DNA of 15,768 nt from Roseiflexaceae bacterium UBA965 (GCA_002292925.1 DBCF01000242.1:1-15768), one strand, 5' to 3'; positions 1 to 7,491 are shown, counted from the stretch's first letter. Program-made: numbers and translations. Notes: generated from the sequence alone by a model not told the origin.

Positions 1-464
1 GACAAGCGATTGAGGTACATGCTAATTACGGCGCTACAGGCTTCTTCGCGGGCGAGGCTGACCACATGGCGCTCGGCGCGCCGGCAGATGGTGCGGGCCA
101 GATGGAGGTGCGCTGCGGCTAACGTCCCACCCGGCAAAATGAATTGGGTGAGTGGTGGCAATAGCGCCTCGAATTGGTCAATGGCCTGCTCGAGGACGGT
201 GACATCGCTGTCACTGACCCGCGGGATTTTGGCGGCTTGGCCAGGCGTCGCCAAGTCGGCCCCTACCACAAAGAGCTGGTTTTGGACGGTCGTCAAAATC
301 GCATCGAGCTCGGCGGGCACGCCGGCAGCCCGGACTACGCCAATGGCAGCATTGCACTCATCGACAGTGCCGTAGGCTTGTACGCGGATGGTGTCTTTTG
401 ATACACGCAATCCGCCCCATAGACCTGTCTCGCCATCATCACCGGTTTTGGTATAGATTTTCAT
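1..464 (-). CDS. PduO-type cob(I)alamin adenosyltransferase (3' end outside window)
   Basis: Transfers the adenosyl group of ATP to cob(I)alamin, making coenzyme B12 in the cytoplasm. The protein begins MKIYTKTGDDGETGLWGG, the ATP-binding N-terminal signature of the PduO/MMAB family. Later come GGTLAAAHLHLARTICRRAE, the conserved arginine-rich helix, and YLNRLS at the window edge, the start of the family's NRLSD motif. About 154 codons are present; family members are usually 170-200 residues, so only a short C-terminal part is missing. The ATG at 462-464 is chosen because the signature starts directly at it. Only 15 bp separate it from the T-run of the aspS terminator, so no separate promoter fits in between. 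Function is secure by family; the physiological B12-dependent enzyme it serves is not visible here. Confidence 0.93.
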   Translation of the reverse strand, partial: MKIYTKTGDDGETGLWGGLRVSKDTIRVQAYGTVDECNAAIGVVRAAGVPAELDAILTTVQNQLFVVGADLATPGQAAKIPRVSDSDVTVLEQAIDQFEALLPPLTQFILPGGTLAAAHLHLARTICRRAERHVVSLAREEACSAVISMYLNRL

Positions 465-479
465 TGGGCTACTTTCTGT

Positions 480-514
480 AAAAAAACTCCGCCGTACATA
501 GTGGTACGGCGGAG
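480..514 (-). terminator. Rho-independent terminator of aspS / upstream of adenosyltransferase
   Basis: A perfect 11-bp stem, CTCCGCCGTAC (487-497) with GTACGGCGGAG (504-514), has a 6-nt loop and is followed on the minus strand by seven T (480-486). It begins 13 nt after the aspS stop codon and ends 15 nt before the adenosyltransferase ATG, so it could also act as an attenuator for that gene. Confidence 0.93.
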
Positions 515-527
515 TAATCGGCTAACA

Positions 528-2291
528 TTAACGCAACTTGATGTGCAGGTCGCGCAATTGTTTTTCTTCGACGGGGGAGGGCGCGCCCATCATCAAATCT
601 TGGGCTTGTTGAGTCTTGGGGAATGCAACGACCTCGCGGATGGTCGCTTCGTCGGCCAAAATCATGGCGATGCGGTCGATGCCTGGGGCGATACCGCCGT
701 GGGGTGGCGCACCAAACTCAAAGGCTTCGAGCATGTGACCAAATTGGAGCAACGACGTTTCGCGGCTGATGCCGAGCAAGTCAAACAGCTTTTGTTGCAC
801 ATCGCGTTGGTGGATACGAATCGAGCCGCTGGCCACTTCGTAGCCGTTGAGCACCAAGTCGTAGGCTTTGGCGCGCACTTTGCCCGGGTCGGTATCCATC
901 AAGCCTACATCGCTGTCGAGCGGGGCAGTGAAGGGGTGGTGAGCGGCGTCCCAACGATTTTCGCCCTCGTTCCATTCCAGCAACGGGAAGTCGAGAATCC
1001 AGGCAAATTTGAGCAGATTGGGGTCGGCCAAATTAAGCCGGCTGGCAAATTCGCGGCGAATTTTGTCGAGGACGGCGGTAACCACTTTGTGGCTATCGGC
1101 CACGATGACCACCATGTCGCCCGCTTGGGCTTCACAGGCCGTCAAAATCGCCTGCATTTCGCTGGGGTCGACCTGCTTGGCAAACGACGAGCGCAATTCG
1201 GCGCCGTCGGCTGGCAAGGCGGCCCACAACAAGCCTTTGGCACCGTTTTGTTTGGCGATGTCGATGACTTCGTCGATTTGCTTGCGCGAATACGCCGCCA
1301 CACCGGGGATGCGGATGGCTTTGATTTGGCCACCGCTCTGGACGGCACTGCTAAACAACGTGAAGGGTGAATTGGCCAACAACGCCGTCAAATTCACCAA
1401 TTCGAGCCCGTAGCGCAAATCGGGTTTGTCGGAGCCGTAGCGTTCGACGGCTTCGTTGTACGTCATGCGGGGGAAGGGCGAAAGGGTGTGCTTGTGGGGT
1501 ACGACCACTGGCACCATTTCGGTGAACAAACGCTCGACGACATCGAGGACGTCTTCCATATCCACAAACGACATTTCCATGTCGAGTTGGGTGAATTCTG
1601 GTTGGCGATCGGCGCGCAAGTCTTCGTCGCGGAAGCAGCGGGCGATTTGGAAGTAGCGGTCGAACCCGGCCACCATCAACAATTGTTTCATTTGTTGGGG
1701 TGATTGGGGCAACGCAAAAAACTCCCCTTCGTGGACGCGGCTGGGCACGAGATAGTCGCGGGCCCCTTCGGGGGTCGATTTGGTCAAAATCGGCGTTTCG
1801 ATTTCGAGGAAATGTTCTTTGTCGAGGAAGTCGCGGATGAATTTGACGAAGCGGTGGCGCATAATGATATTGCGTTGCATCCGTTCGCGGCGCAAATCGA
1901 GGTAGCGATATTTGAGGCGTAGGGGTTCTTCTTCGTTGCCGTCACGGTTAATCATCAACGGCGTCTGTTTGGCGGCGTTGAGTACTTCAACGGCGACTGC
2001 TTTGACTTCGATGCCACCGGTGGCAATATCGGCGTTGGTGGCTTCGGCGGGGCGGGTACGGACCACACCCGTGACACGGAGTACATATTCGCTCCGGGCA
2101 TCGGAGGCAATGGCATGCACGGCGGCATCGTCGGCTGCGTCAAATACCACTTGGGTCAAGCCGTAGCGGTCGCGCAAGTCAATGAAAATCAACGGGCCGT
2201 GGTCACGGCGGCGATGTACCCATCCCGCCAACGTGATGGTCTGGTCGTGATGGCTGGGGCGGAGCTCACCGCACGTATGTGTACGATACAT
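528..2291 (-). CDS. aspS: Aspartyl-tRNA synthetase (bacterial type, likely non-discriminating)
   Basis: Charges tRNA-Asp with aspartate using ATP; cytoplasmic class II synthetase. At 587 residues it matches the bacterial AspRS length. An N-terminal OB-fold anticodon domain (about 1-105, with GWVHRRRDHGPLIFIDLRDR) is followed by the catalytic core. The core has motif 2 (FRDEDLRADRQPEFTQ, near 217) and motif 3 (GIAPGIDR, Arg540), with the GAD insertion between them. The ATG at 2289-2291 is preceded by AAGAGGTAG as a ribosome binding site. His31 sits where non-discriminating AspRS enzymes such as that of Pseudomonas aeruginosa have His and E. coli-type enzymes have Leu. The enzyme may therefore also make Asp-tRNA-Asn for GatCAB amidation; this is inference, and no gat gene lies in the window. 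It has its own extended -10 promoter and a strong terminator, so it is probably monocistronic. Confidence 0.97.
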   Translation of the reverse strand: MYRTHTCGELRPSHHDQTITLAGWVHRRRDHGPLIFIDLRDRYGLTQVVFDAADDAAVHAIASDARSEYVLRVTGVVRTRPAEATNADIATGGIEVKAVAVEVLNAAKQTPLMINRDGNEEEPLRLKYRYLDLRRERMQRNIIMRHRFVKFIRDFLDKEHFLEIETPILTKSTPEGARDYLVPSRVHEGEFFALPQSPQQMKQLLMVAGFDRYFQIARCFRDEDLRADRQPEFTQLDMEMSFVDMEDVLDVVERLFTEMVPVVVPHKHTLSPFPRMTYNEAVERYGSDKPDLRYGLELVNLTALLANSPFTLFSSAVQSGGQIKAIRIPGVAAYSRKQIDEVIDIAKQNGAKGLLWAALPADGAELRSSFAKQVDPSEMQAILTACEAQAGDMVVIVADSHKVVTAVLDKIRREFASRLNLADPNLLKFAWILDFPLLEWNEGENRWDAAHHPFTAPLDSDVGLMDTDPGKVRAKAYDLVLNGYEVASGSIRIHQRDVQQKLFDLLGISRETSLLQFGHMLEAFEFGAPPHGGIAPGIDRIAMILADEATIREVVAFPKTQQAQDLMMGAPSPVEEKQLRDLHIKLR

Positions 2292-2341
2292 AAAATCTAC
2301 CTCTTGTAGGACGGTGCCATGATAAATGACATACTGTGGCT

Positions 2342-2350
2342 ATTATACCA
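2342..2350 (-). promoter_or_regulatory. Extended -10 promoter of aspS
   Basis: On the minus strand the sequence reads TGGTATAAT, a perfect -10 hexamer (2342-2347) with the TGn extension. It lies about 50 nt before the aspS ATG. No good -35 is visible, as is usual for extended -10 promoters. Confidence 0.65.
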
Positions 2351-2373
2351 TTCTGATTGTGGGTATGAGGCTC

Positions 2374-3141
2374 TCAGCGTTTGCGCTTGGATTTGCGGGC
2401 CACCACGATAATCTGCTCGCTACTACTGTCGTACGGGTTGAGCTCGTAATCACCATAGATTGCGTCGACCTGGAATCCCGCCCGGGCCAACAGATGCTCG
2501 ACCTCATACCGCCATAACCAGCGCATGGCAAAGGCCGCATTGTGACGCTGTACCCGTTGATTACTATCGATGATGTCGTACATAAACACCACGTTGATGA
2601 GCTGTTGGGCCACATCCGCCCATTGCGCCACAAATTTTTGGACGGTGCGGCCGTCGGGCAACGGAAACGTTTTGTCGAGCATCACGTCGCCGTGATAATC
2701 GGGCAATGCGCGCACATCCGGGTTAAACAAATCAATCACCAACGTGCCTGTTGGGCGCAAGGCGGCGTGCAACGTACCGAGTGCATCGAGTTGGTCCTCG
2801 ACTGTCAGCATGTGCATAAACGAATTAAGCGCCACAATCGCCAGACTATAGCGGGTATCGCTGGCCCAATTGCGGATGTCGCCGTGGTGGAGCGTCAGCG
2901 GGATGCTGGGGTCTTGGTCGTGGGCCCGTTGTGCCACCGCCAGCATTTCGGGCGAGCTGTCGACGCCGGTGACGGCGTAGCCCGATTTGGCGAGTGGGAT
3001 TGCCACACGTCCCGTGCCACACATGAATTCAAGGATGGGACCTTTGGTGCGGCGGGCGAGGGCGCGATAAAAATCGACGTCGTCGCGGACGCCCGCAAAG
3101 TCCACCGCATAGAGTTCTGCGATGGAAGCGTATTCTTGCAT
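2374..3141 (-). CDS. Class I SAM-dependent methyltransferase
   Basis: Predicted to transfer a methyl group from S-adenosylmethionine; the substrate is unknown. The Rossmann-type motif I is ILEFMCGTGR (about 36-45), followed by the acidic residue that binds the ribose in TGVDSSPEML (Asp61), HHGDIR (Asp88) and a late LRPTGTLVIDLFNP strand. The C-terminal pattern YDSSSEQIIVVARK is typical of Methyltransf_25/SAM-MT small-molecule methyltransferases. The 255-residue length is normal for a single-domain enzyme. It begins 15 bp after the SUFU-domain gene stop and is the third gene of the LCP operon. No clear terminator follows; the aspS promoter lies immediately downstream. The ribosome binding site is weak, so coupling to the upstream gene is likely. 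Confidence 0.88.
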   Translation of the reverse strand: MQEYASIAELYAVDFAGVRDDVDFYRALARRTKGPILEFMCGTGRVAIPLAKSGYAVTGVDSSPEMLAVAQRAHDQDPSIPLTLHHGDIRNWASDTRYSLAIVALNSFMHMLTVEDQLDALGTLHAALRPTGTLVIDLFNPDVRALPDYHGDVMLDKTFPLPDGRTVQKFVAQWADVAQQLINVVFMYDIIDSNQRVQRHNAAFAMRWLWRYEVEHLLARAGFQVDAIYGDYELNPYDSSSEQIIVVARKSKRKR

Positions 3142-3156
3142 CGTTTGTGCTTTCGC

Positions 3157-3834
3157 TTATATCAGGCTACGCCGGAGCAAATCCGAATCATAGCGTTGGC
3201 TGTGTTGTTCGTGCAAAAATGCCTCAAATGCCTCGACCCCGTTGGTGCGCAAATATTGGCGCTCGGCCTTGCTTATCGGCAAAATCCACAACGTCTGAAT
3301 GTAGGTCTGGGGATGGTCGATTTCGCCGGCGGGGTTGGGATCGTAGATGTGGGGGTCATCGAGGAAGGGGTAGGTGAAGTACAGATATTCGAGCGCCGAA
3401 TTGGGTACAATCGGCTCACCGATGGGCATTACGAAGCCCGCCCCGATTTCGAGGTTGTGGATGTGGGGGTGCTCGGCAATCATCAACAAAATCTCGCAGA
3501 CCGCCTCAGAATAGACATTGCTGGCATGCATCAAGTATTCGTGGCGGATGCCTCGCGGGTCGCGACTGGTGTGGGTGCTATGTGGGATGGTCGAGCGTGA
3601 CGCCCCGACTGTGCAATACACATCAAACAACGGATTTTGTTGAAACACACAAATCGAGAAATGGGCCGAAATTGCGCTGTGGATGCCTTCGGCGCCTTGT
3701 TTGGGACGGGCACCTATTCGAAAGGTGGGTGTGCCCTTCCAGCGCAACAGGCGATCATAGTAGAGGACTGCCGGGTCAGATTCACGTTCCCAGCGTTGGG
3801 CGAGTTGCTCGCGATAGGGGTCAATGATGCTCAT
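3157..3834 (-). CDS. Suppressor-of-fused (SUFU) domain protein
   Basis: This 225-residue protein matches the bacterial SUFU family. It has a central RHEYLMHAS segment, then EHPHIHNLEIGAGFVMPIGE and a C-terminal WILPISKAERQYLRTNGVEA, the family's characteristic PITxxEx...G stretch. Bacterial SUFU proteins are known mostly from genome analysis, often as predicted immunity proteins beside polymorphic toxins; their biochemical role is largely unproven. Here the neighbours are an LCP ligase and a methyltransferase rather than a toxin, so the immunity role is not supported by context. The start codon overlaps the LCP stop as ATGA (3831-3834), indicating translational coupling. No signal peptide or membrane segment is visible, so it is probably cytoplasmic. 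Confidence 0.87.
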   Translation of the reverse strand: MSIIDPYREQLAQRWERESDPAVLYYDRLLRWKGTPTFRIGARPKQGAEGIHSAISAHFSICVFQQNPLFDVYCTVGASRSTIPHSTHTSRDPRGIRHEYLMHASNVYSEAVCEILLMIAEHPHIHNLEIGAGFVMPIGEPIVPNSALEYLYFTYPFLDDPHIYDPNPAGEIDHPQTYIQTLWILPISKAERQYLRTNGVEAFEAFLHEQHSQRYDSDLLRRSLI

Positions 3835-5306
3835 GGGGTGGTTCCTGCGGTGCGATAATCGGTACCCACAACTAATATGAGATTGGCTTCTTTTGAGGCG
3901 CCACTCGGACGGGTCGCATTGACACTTACTTGGGTGCTACTCAAGCCGAGGTTATCGATGATGCGTTGCCGTTCGCGGCTATGATCACCGATGTCATATA
4001 GCATGGTAGTGGTGGTGGTGGTACCGTCACCAGCATCAATCGTGGCAAATCCTTGCTTGCTCAAATCAGTGGTGACTTTGCTACCGAGCCCACTCACGTT
4101 GGTGCCATTGAGGACCTGCAGATTGACGATGCCATCAATGCCGGCACCGGTTTTCCAACGTTTGACTAGGCTGGCAATGTCACTGGGATTCCAATAAATA
4201 TCTGACCCAATCACATTATCAACCCGCACTTCGAGTGGGTTAATTGCCAACTGTGAGATGCGATCGCTGTCGAGTCGTGTGGCAATTCCTGCCAAATCAG
4301 TCATGGTGGTGACATTGCCTATGGGCAAGGTGGTACGGACGTTTTGTTCGAGTACGCCAATCCATTGGGGCAAGAGCGACACATTGGCCATGATACCGCG
4401 ACTGCGCACCGCACTGAGTACCGCTTTGAGGACTTGTTGTTGGCGTTTACTGCGGTCAAAGTCGTTGCTCGAATGACGTGAACGCGCATAAACCAAGGCG
4501 GTGTGCCCATTCATTTGCTGGATGCCTGGGGCAATATAAATCCGTTCGACACCGTGGTTTTCGGTGGGAAATTCGGGGTCAACCAAGGCCATTTTGACAT
4601 CAATCACGATGCCGTTGACACTATCGACTAAGCGCTCAAAGCCTTGGAAGTCGACTTGGGCGGTGTAATCTACTTTGACGTTGAGAAACCGTTCGATGGT
4701 TTGGGCGGCGGCTGCACCACCACCGGCGTCTTTGCTGGTACCACTCCCATAGAGCTTTTCGGCATTATAAAACCCATAGGCGTAGGCTCCATTGACCTTG
4801 CCCAAATTCCCGTTGGGGAGTGGGACCACCGAGTCACGGGGGATCGACAGCATCGTGGCCCAACCCGCTAACGGGTCGACCCGCACGAGGATGAGCGTGT
4901 CACTGCGCACCCCTTCAGCTTCACTTTCGGCACGTTTGTCGACGCCAATCAACAACACCGAAAACGGCTCTTTGAGCGTAGAAGGGACAAAATTATCGGT
5001 AATTGTGGTTTGGTTGGTCGTGGTCGTGTCTGTGGTGGTGTCAGCACCGCCATTGGCTCGCGGGTCATTTTGCTGGATGTTGGCGAGGGCTTGGTCGGTA
5101 CGCCGCAAAAACACGAGCGCCGTGCCACCACCACCAACCAATAACAACAAGACAATCGCAATGATATACGTCCGCCAGCTATTGGCTTGCGAAAGCACTC
5201 GTTGAGCCGCCATGCGCGCCGGGGTGGTGCTTGGCAACAACGGTTTGGTTGGGCGGCGTAATAATTTAACTGGACGTAATGAGCGACGTCGCGTCGGTTT
5301 TTGCAC
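3831..5306 (-). CDS. LCP (LytR-CpsA-Psr) family protein with C-terminal LytR_C domain
   Basis: LCP enzymes move lipid-linked glycopolymers onto peptidoglycan at the outer face of the membrane. A basic cytoplasmic tail (1-45) is followed by one membrane segment (about 46-67), a Thr-rich linker (89-102), the LCP domain (about 113-302) and a LytR_C domain (about 393-483, starting VNLQVLNGTNVSGL). Key LCP features are present: LLIGVDKR (Asp123), RSDTLILVRVDP, LSIPRDS (Arg157) and ARSRHSSNDFDRSKRQQ with the catalytic-site Arg and Asp residues. The start is GTG at 5304-5306, because an in-frame TGA lies two codons upstream; the next in-frame Met is residue 32. It heads an operon with the SUFU and methyltransferase genes. 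A Thr6 run at about 429-434 is a (GTG)n-like microsatellite on the plus strand. Confidence 0.93.
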   Translation of the reverse strand: MQKPTRRRSLRPVKLLRRPTKPLLPSTTPARMAAQRVLSQANSWRTYIIAIVLLLLVGGGGTALVFLRRTDQALANIQQNDPRANGGADTTTDTTTTNQTTITDNFVPSTLKEPFSVLLIGVDKRAESEAEGVRSDTLILVRVDPLAGWATMLSIPRDSVVPLPNGNLGKVNGAYAYGFYNAEKLYGSGTSKDAGGGAAAAQTIERFLNVKVDYTAQVDFQGFERLVDSVNGIVIDVKMALVDPEFPTENHGVERIYIAPGIQQMNGHTALVYARSRHSSNDFDRSKRQQQVLKAVLSAVRSRGIMANVSLLPQWIGVLEQNVRTTLPIGNVTTMTDLAGIATRLDSDRISQLAINPLEVRVDNVIGSDIYWNPSDIASLVKRWKTGAGIDGIVNLQVLNGTNVSGLGSKVTTDLSKQGFATIDAGDGTTTTTTMLYDIGDHSRERQRIIDNLGLSSTQVSVNATRPSGASKEANLILVVGTDYRTAGTTP

Positions 5307-5341
5307 GGGTCATCCCACTGGTATTGAACAAATATGTTGTG

Positions 5342-5347
5342 ATTATA
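5342..5347 (-). promoter_or_regulatory. -10 box of the LCP operon promoter
   Basis: The minus strand has a perfect TATAAT about 35 nt upstream of the GTG start. No convincing -35 hexamer is found at 16-18 bp, so the call rests on the -10 and its position in a divergent intergenic region. Confidence 0.45.
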
Positions 5348-5381
5348 CACCATTGCCATTGCGTCGTGGCTGTTAGGATGC

Positions 5382-5390
5382 TGATACAAT
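5382..5390 (+). promoter_or_regulatory. Extended -10 promoter of the DnaJC28-like gene
   Basis: TGATACAAT is an extended -10 (TGn plus TACAAT) on the plus strand, placed divergently to the LCP promoter about 40 bp away. Transcription from it would give a leader of roughly 155 nt before the ATG at 5553. Confidence 0.4.
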
Positions 5391-5407
5391 GATTTTAAGG
5401 GCTATTT

Positions 5408-5506
5408 ATGACATTATTTGAAAAAAACGTGGTGCCCAACGTGAATTGCGACACATCCAGCTGTGCCTACGGGCGGTTTTCGCCGGGCACAGGGTGGATT
5501 GCGTGA
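5408..5506 (+). CDS. Possible 32-residue leader ORF
   Basis: An ATG 6 nt after AAGGG (5397-5401) opens a 33-codon frame ending at TGA 5504-5506. The product starts MTLFEKNVVPNVNCDTSSC and resembles nothing I recognise. It covers the hairpin at 5455-5499 and ends 46 nt before the DnaJC28-like ATG, so a regulatory leader peptide is possible. Evidence is only the start context and position. Confidence 0.22.
   Translation: MTLFEKNVVPNVNCDTSSCAYGRFSPGTGWIA
5455..5499 (+). promoter_or_regulatory. Hairpin in the leader of the DnaJC28-like gene
   Basis: Nested pairing is seen: ATCCA (5455-5459) with TGGAT (5495-5499), CTGTGCC (5461-5467) with GGCACAG (5486-5492), and GGCG (5472-5475) with CGCC (5481-5484) around a GTTTT loop. 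That is 16 pairs with small internal loops. No T-run follows, so it is not a simple terminator. It matches no riboswitch class I recognise. Confidence 0.45.
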
Positions 5507-5552
5507 CCGTAACGACTTTGGTTGGTGCCACAGACCAAGAGGGCGCACACCT

Positions 5553-5978
5553 ATGAGCAATCGCAAATCACTCATCGATCAAATCCTCGAAGCCGCCAGC
5601 GCCCGTGGTATCTACAACCCCACCGCCCATGCACCCCGCCCGCTCGACATCCCCGATGATAGCCTTGTGCCTGCCCAAGACCGCATGGCCTACCATTTGC
5701 TCAAAAGCAACGGCTTTGCGCCACCCTTTATCGAAGAACGCACATTATTACTCGCTGACTTTGCCACCCTCAGCCAAGAACGTGACGCCCTATTACAACG
5801 TTGGGCGCAACTAACGGCGGTACGCCAAACCCAGGCCCTACAACAGTTGCGGACGCGGTTGCACGATTTGTGGCGCCGTACGCTCGACTACAATCTGCAA
5901 GCCCCGCCGGCGTTGCAGATTGGTGGTGTACGGGTCGACTACGAGTTGCGGGATTTTGTTGAGAATACGTCCCAATAA
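5553..5978 (+). CDS. DnaJC28-like conserved-domain protein (DUF1992 type)
   Basis: The 141-residue protein starts MSNRKSLIDQILEAASARG, and its N-terminal half carries the DnaJ homolog subfamily C member 28 conserved-domain pattern: an IDxxIxEAxxRGxx-like helix, a P-rich loop and LKSNGFAPPFIEER. The family's function is not established; there is no J-domain here. The C-terminal half is helical and rich in Gln, Leu and Arg (about 75-120), possibly a coiled coil. The ATG at 5553 is preferred over the upstream GTG at 5463, since homology begins at MSNRK and AAGAGGG lies 9 nt upstream. The 3' end overlaps the convergent TIM-barrel-like gene by 40 bp (5939-5978), so antisense pairing of the two mRNAs is possible. 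Confidence 0.78.
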   Translation: MSNRKSLIDQILEAASARGIYNPTAHAPRPLDIPDDSLVPAQDRMAYHLLKSNGFAPPFIEERTLLLADFATLSQERDALLQRWAQLTAVRQTQALQQLRTRLHDLWRRTLDYNLQAPPALQIGGVRVDYELRDFVENTSQ

Positions 5979-6670
5979 CGCCGGAATTGTTGACTTTCTT
6001 CATTTGGACCTATCAAAACGGTGCAGGTGGGTGGGATGTCTGTTGCCAATTCACGACTATCTGCCCAGGTATTTTTTTCATACACATAATCAATATCGGT
6101 CAAATCATGAGTCACAGCATCGTCATCAGTGGTGATTGCACACTCACAGGGGATGTCCAATAACTGCTGGATGGCCACGAGGTCGCTGGCAGTGGTGCCG
6201 ATGCCCATCTCGAGAATCAACGTCATCTGTTGATCGTGGATGCGGCTGGCGAGTGGCGCGAGGTAATGACAAATCCGCGGGTAGAGGGCGGGGATGCCCG
6301 CTTCGATGGGGATGATGATTTTGTGAGCGCCCAACACAATCGCCAACTCACACACGGCTTGGAGTTGACTGGCAATGGTATCGCGGATTTTGGGGTGGTT
6401 TTGGGAGTCAGGGAAGCTGTAACTAGGGGCACGTACAATGATTGGCCCGCTGACATGTTTGAGTTGGGTGCGTACCCGCCGCGCCCACGGCTTCCATTGG
6501 TCATCGAGTAATTCACTATTGCGACAATCGTCAATCACCACCGTAATCGGGTGGGCGCTCAGCAAGTCACGGAGCAACGCCAATTGCTCGACACTCACTA
6601 CAAACCCCACCAGTGGCGCTGGCGGATCGTCGCTGGCCTCGCTCTGCGTGACTGCTTCGTCGTCGTTCAT
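5939..6670 (-). CDS. Putative xylose-isomerase-like TIM-barrel protein, distal gene of metal ABC operon
   Basis: A 243-residue protein I cannot name precisely. The central part reads GPIIVRAPSYSFPD, then QLQAVCELAIVLGAHKIIIP, then a helix and QQMTLILEMGIG. This is the strand-helix pattern of sugar-phosphate isomerase/epimerase and endonuclease IV-like TIM barrels. The usual metal-binding His after the A-x-x-LGA strand is not seen (IIIPIEAG), so metal-dependent catalysis is doubtful. The N-terminus is acidic and low in complexity. The start is ATG 6668-6670, overlapping the permease stop as ATGA; an upstream TTG at 6683-6685 is less likely. Coupling to the permease suggests a role linked to metal supply, but that is inference. 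The 3' end overlaps the convergent DnaJC28-like gene. Confidence 0.7.
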   Translation of the reverse strand: MNDDEAVTQSEASDDPPAPLVGFVVSVEQLALLRDLLSAHPITVVIDDCRNSELLDDQWKPWARRVRTQLKHVSGPIIVRAPSYSFPDSQNHPKIRDTIASQLQAVCELAIVLGAHKIIIPIEAGIPALYPRICHYLAPLASRIHDQQMTLILEMGIGTTASDLVAIQQLLDIPCECAITTDDDAVTHDLTDIDYVYEKNTWADSRELATDIPPTCTVLIGPNEESQQFRRYWDVFSTKSRNS

Positions 6671-7491
6671 CGTTGGCGGATCCAATTTATCAGCACAATC
6701 ACCCCAAACACCGCAGTACAGGTCAACACAATTGCTGCTCCGGTAGCGACCGCAAAATAATACGATAGCAACAAGCCCACAAACGCCGACCCGGCCCCAA
6801 TCAACGCCGATACCACCATCATGCGCCGTAAATCGCTGGTAATCAGCGAGGCAGCGGCCGCGGGGGTGACCAGCAAGGCACTGGTGAGTACCACACCTAC
6901 TACTTGGATGCCGGTGACCACGGTAAATGCCAACAAGATTAGCAACATGGTGCGCAGGCGATTGCTCTGGATACCGATGACTTCGGCGTGGGTGCCATCA
7001 AACGACGTCAATTCGAGCTCTTTGTGAAACAAGACGAGTACCACCAGTACCACCAGCGCTACCGCCGTCATCAACCATAATTCTTGCGATTGCACGCCCA
7101 AAATATTACCAAACAAAATATGACTCAAGTCGCGAAACGACTGCAAGCGGCTCATCAACAAAATTCCCAAGGCAAACATGGCTGTAAAAATCACACCGAT
7201 GGCGGTATCTTCACGCAGGGTGCTTTTGCGGGCCATCCAGCCGATGCCCAGCGCCGTCATGACCCCTGCTGCCAAGGCACCACCAACCAGACTCCAGCCA
7301 TTCATGTAGGCGATAACCACACCGGGCAGCGCGGTATGGGCCAAGGCATCGCCGATAAATGCGAGGCGCCGGAGCACCACGTAGCTCCCGATAATTCCGC
7401 AGGTGGCGGCAATCAACAGCGAGGCAATTAGGGCGTTTTGCATGAATTGGTAGGCAAATGGGGCGATTAGCCACTGCCAAAGCTCACTCAT
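6667..7491 (-). CDS. Metal (Zn/Mn) ABC transporter permease, ABC-3 family
   Basis: The membrane channel of a ZnuABC/TroABCD/MntABC-type importer. At 274 residues with about eight or nine hydrophobic helices it fits the ABC-3 family. Family landmarks include YVVLRRLAFIGDALAHTALP near the N-terminus (the conserved G/D-A-L-A/S-H motif facing the pore), the LFGNILGV segment, and VGVVLTSALLVTPAAAASL, which contains the conserved LL-V-x-PAA-A-x-L motif. It overlaps the ATPase gene by 8 bp upstream and the next gene by 4 bp downstream, so translation of ATPase, permease and TIM-barrel-like protein is probably coupled. Substrate cannot be read from this subunit; see the binding protein. Confidence 0.94.
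   Translation of the reverse strand: MSELWQWLIAPFAYQFMQNALIASLLIAATCGIIGSYVVLRRLAFIGDALAHTALPGVVIAYMNGWSLVGGALAAGVMTALGIGWMARKSTLREDTAIGVIFTAMFALGILLMSRLQSFRDLSHILFGNILGVQSQELWLMTAVALVVLVVLVLFHKELELTSFDGTHAEVIGIQSNRLRTMLLILLAFTVVTGIQVVGVVLTSALLVTPAAAASLITSDLRRMMVVSALIGAGSAFVGLLLSYYFAVATGAAIVLTCTAVFGVIVLINWIRQR

Noticed and set aside
501..1370. A long plus-strand open frame opposite aspS
   Set aside because: It is antisense to the catalytic core of a clear aspartyl-tRNA synthetase, has no recognisable domain, and begins inside the terminator hairpin.
2542..3600. A 352-codon plus-strand open frame
   Set aside because: It lies antisense across two well-supported genes (methyltransferase and SUFU protein) and has no ribosome binding site or family features.
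5455..5499. A tRNA or known riboswitch in the leader of the DnaJC28-like gene
   Set aside because: There is no cloverleaf or T-loop consensus, and no recognised riboswitch core motif; only a single extended hairpin is supported.
5463..5552. GTG-start extension of the DnaJC28-like gene
   Set aside because: The extra 30 residues are unlike the family, fall on the leader hairpin and lack a ribosome binding site; the ATG at 5553 has one.
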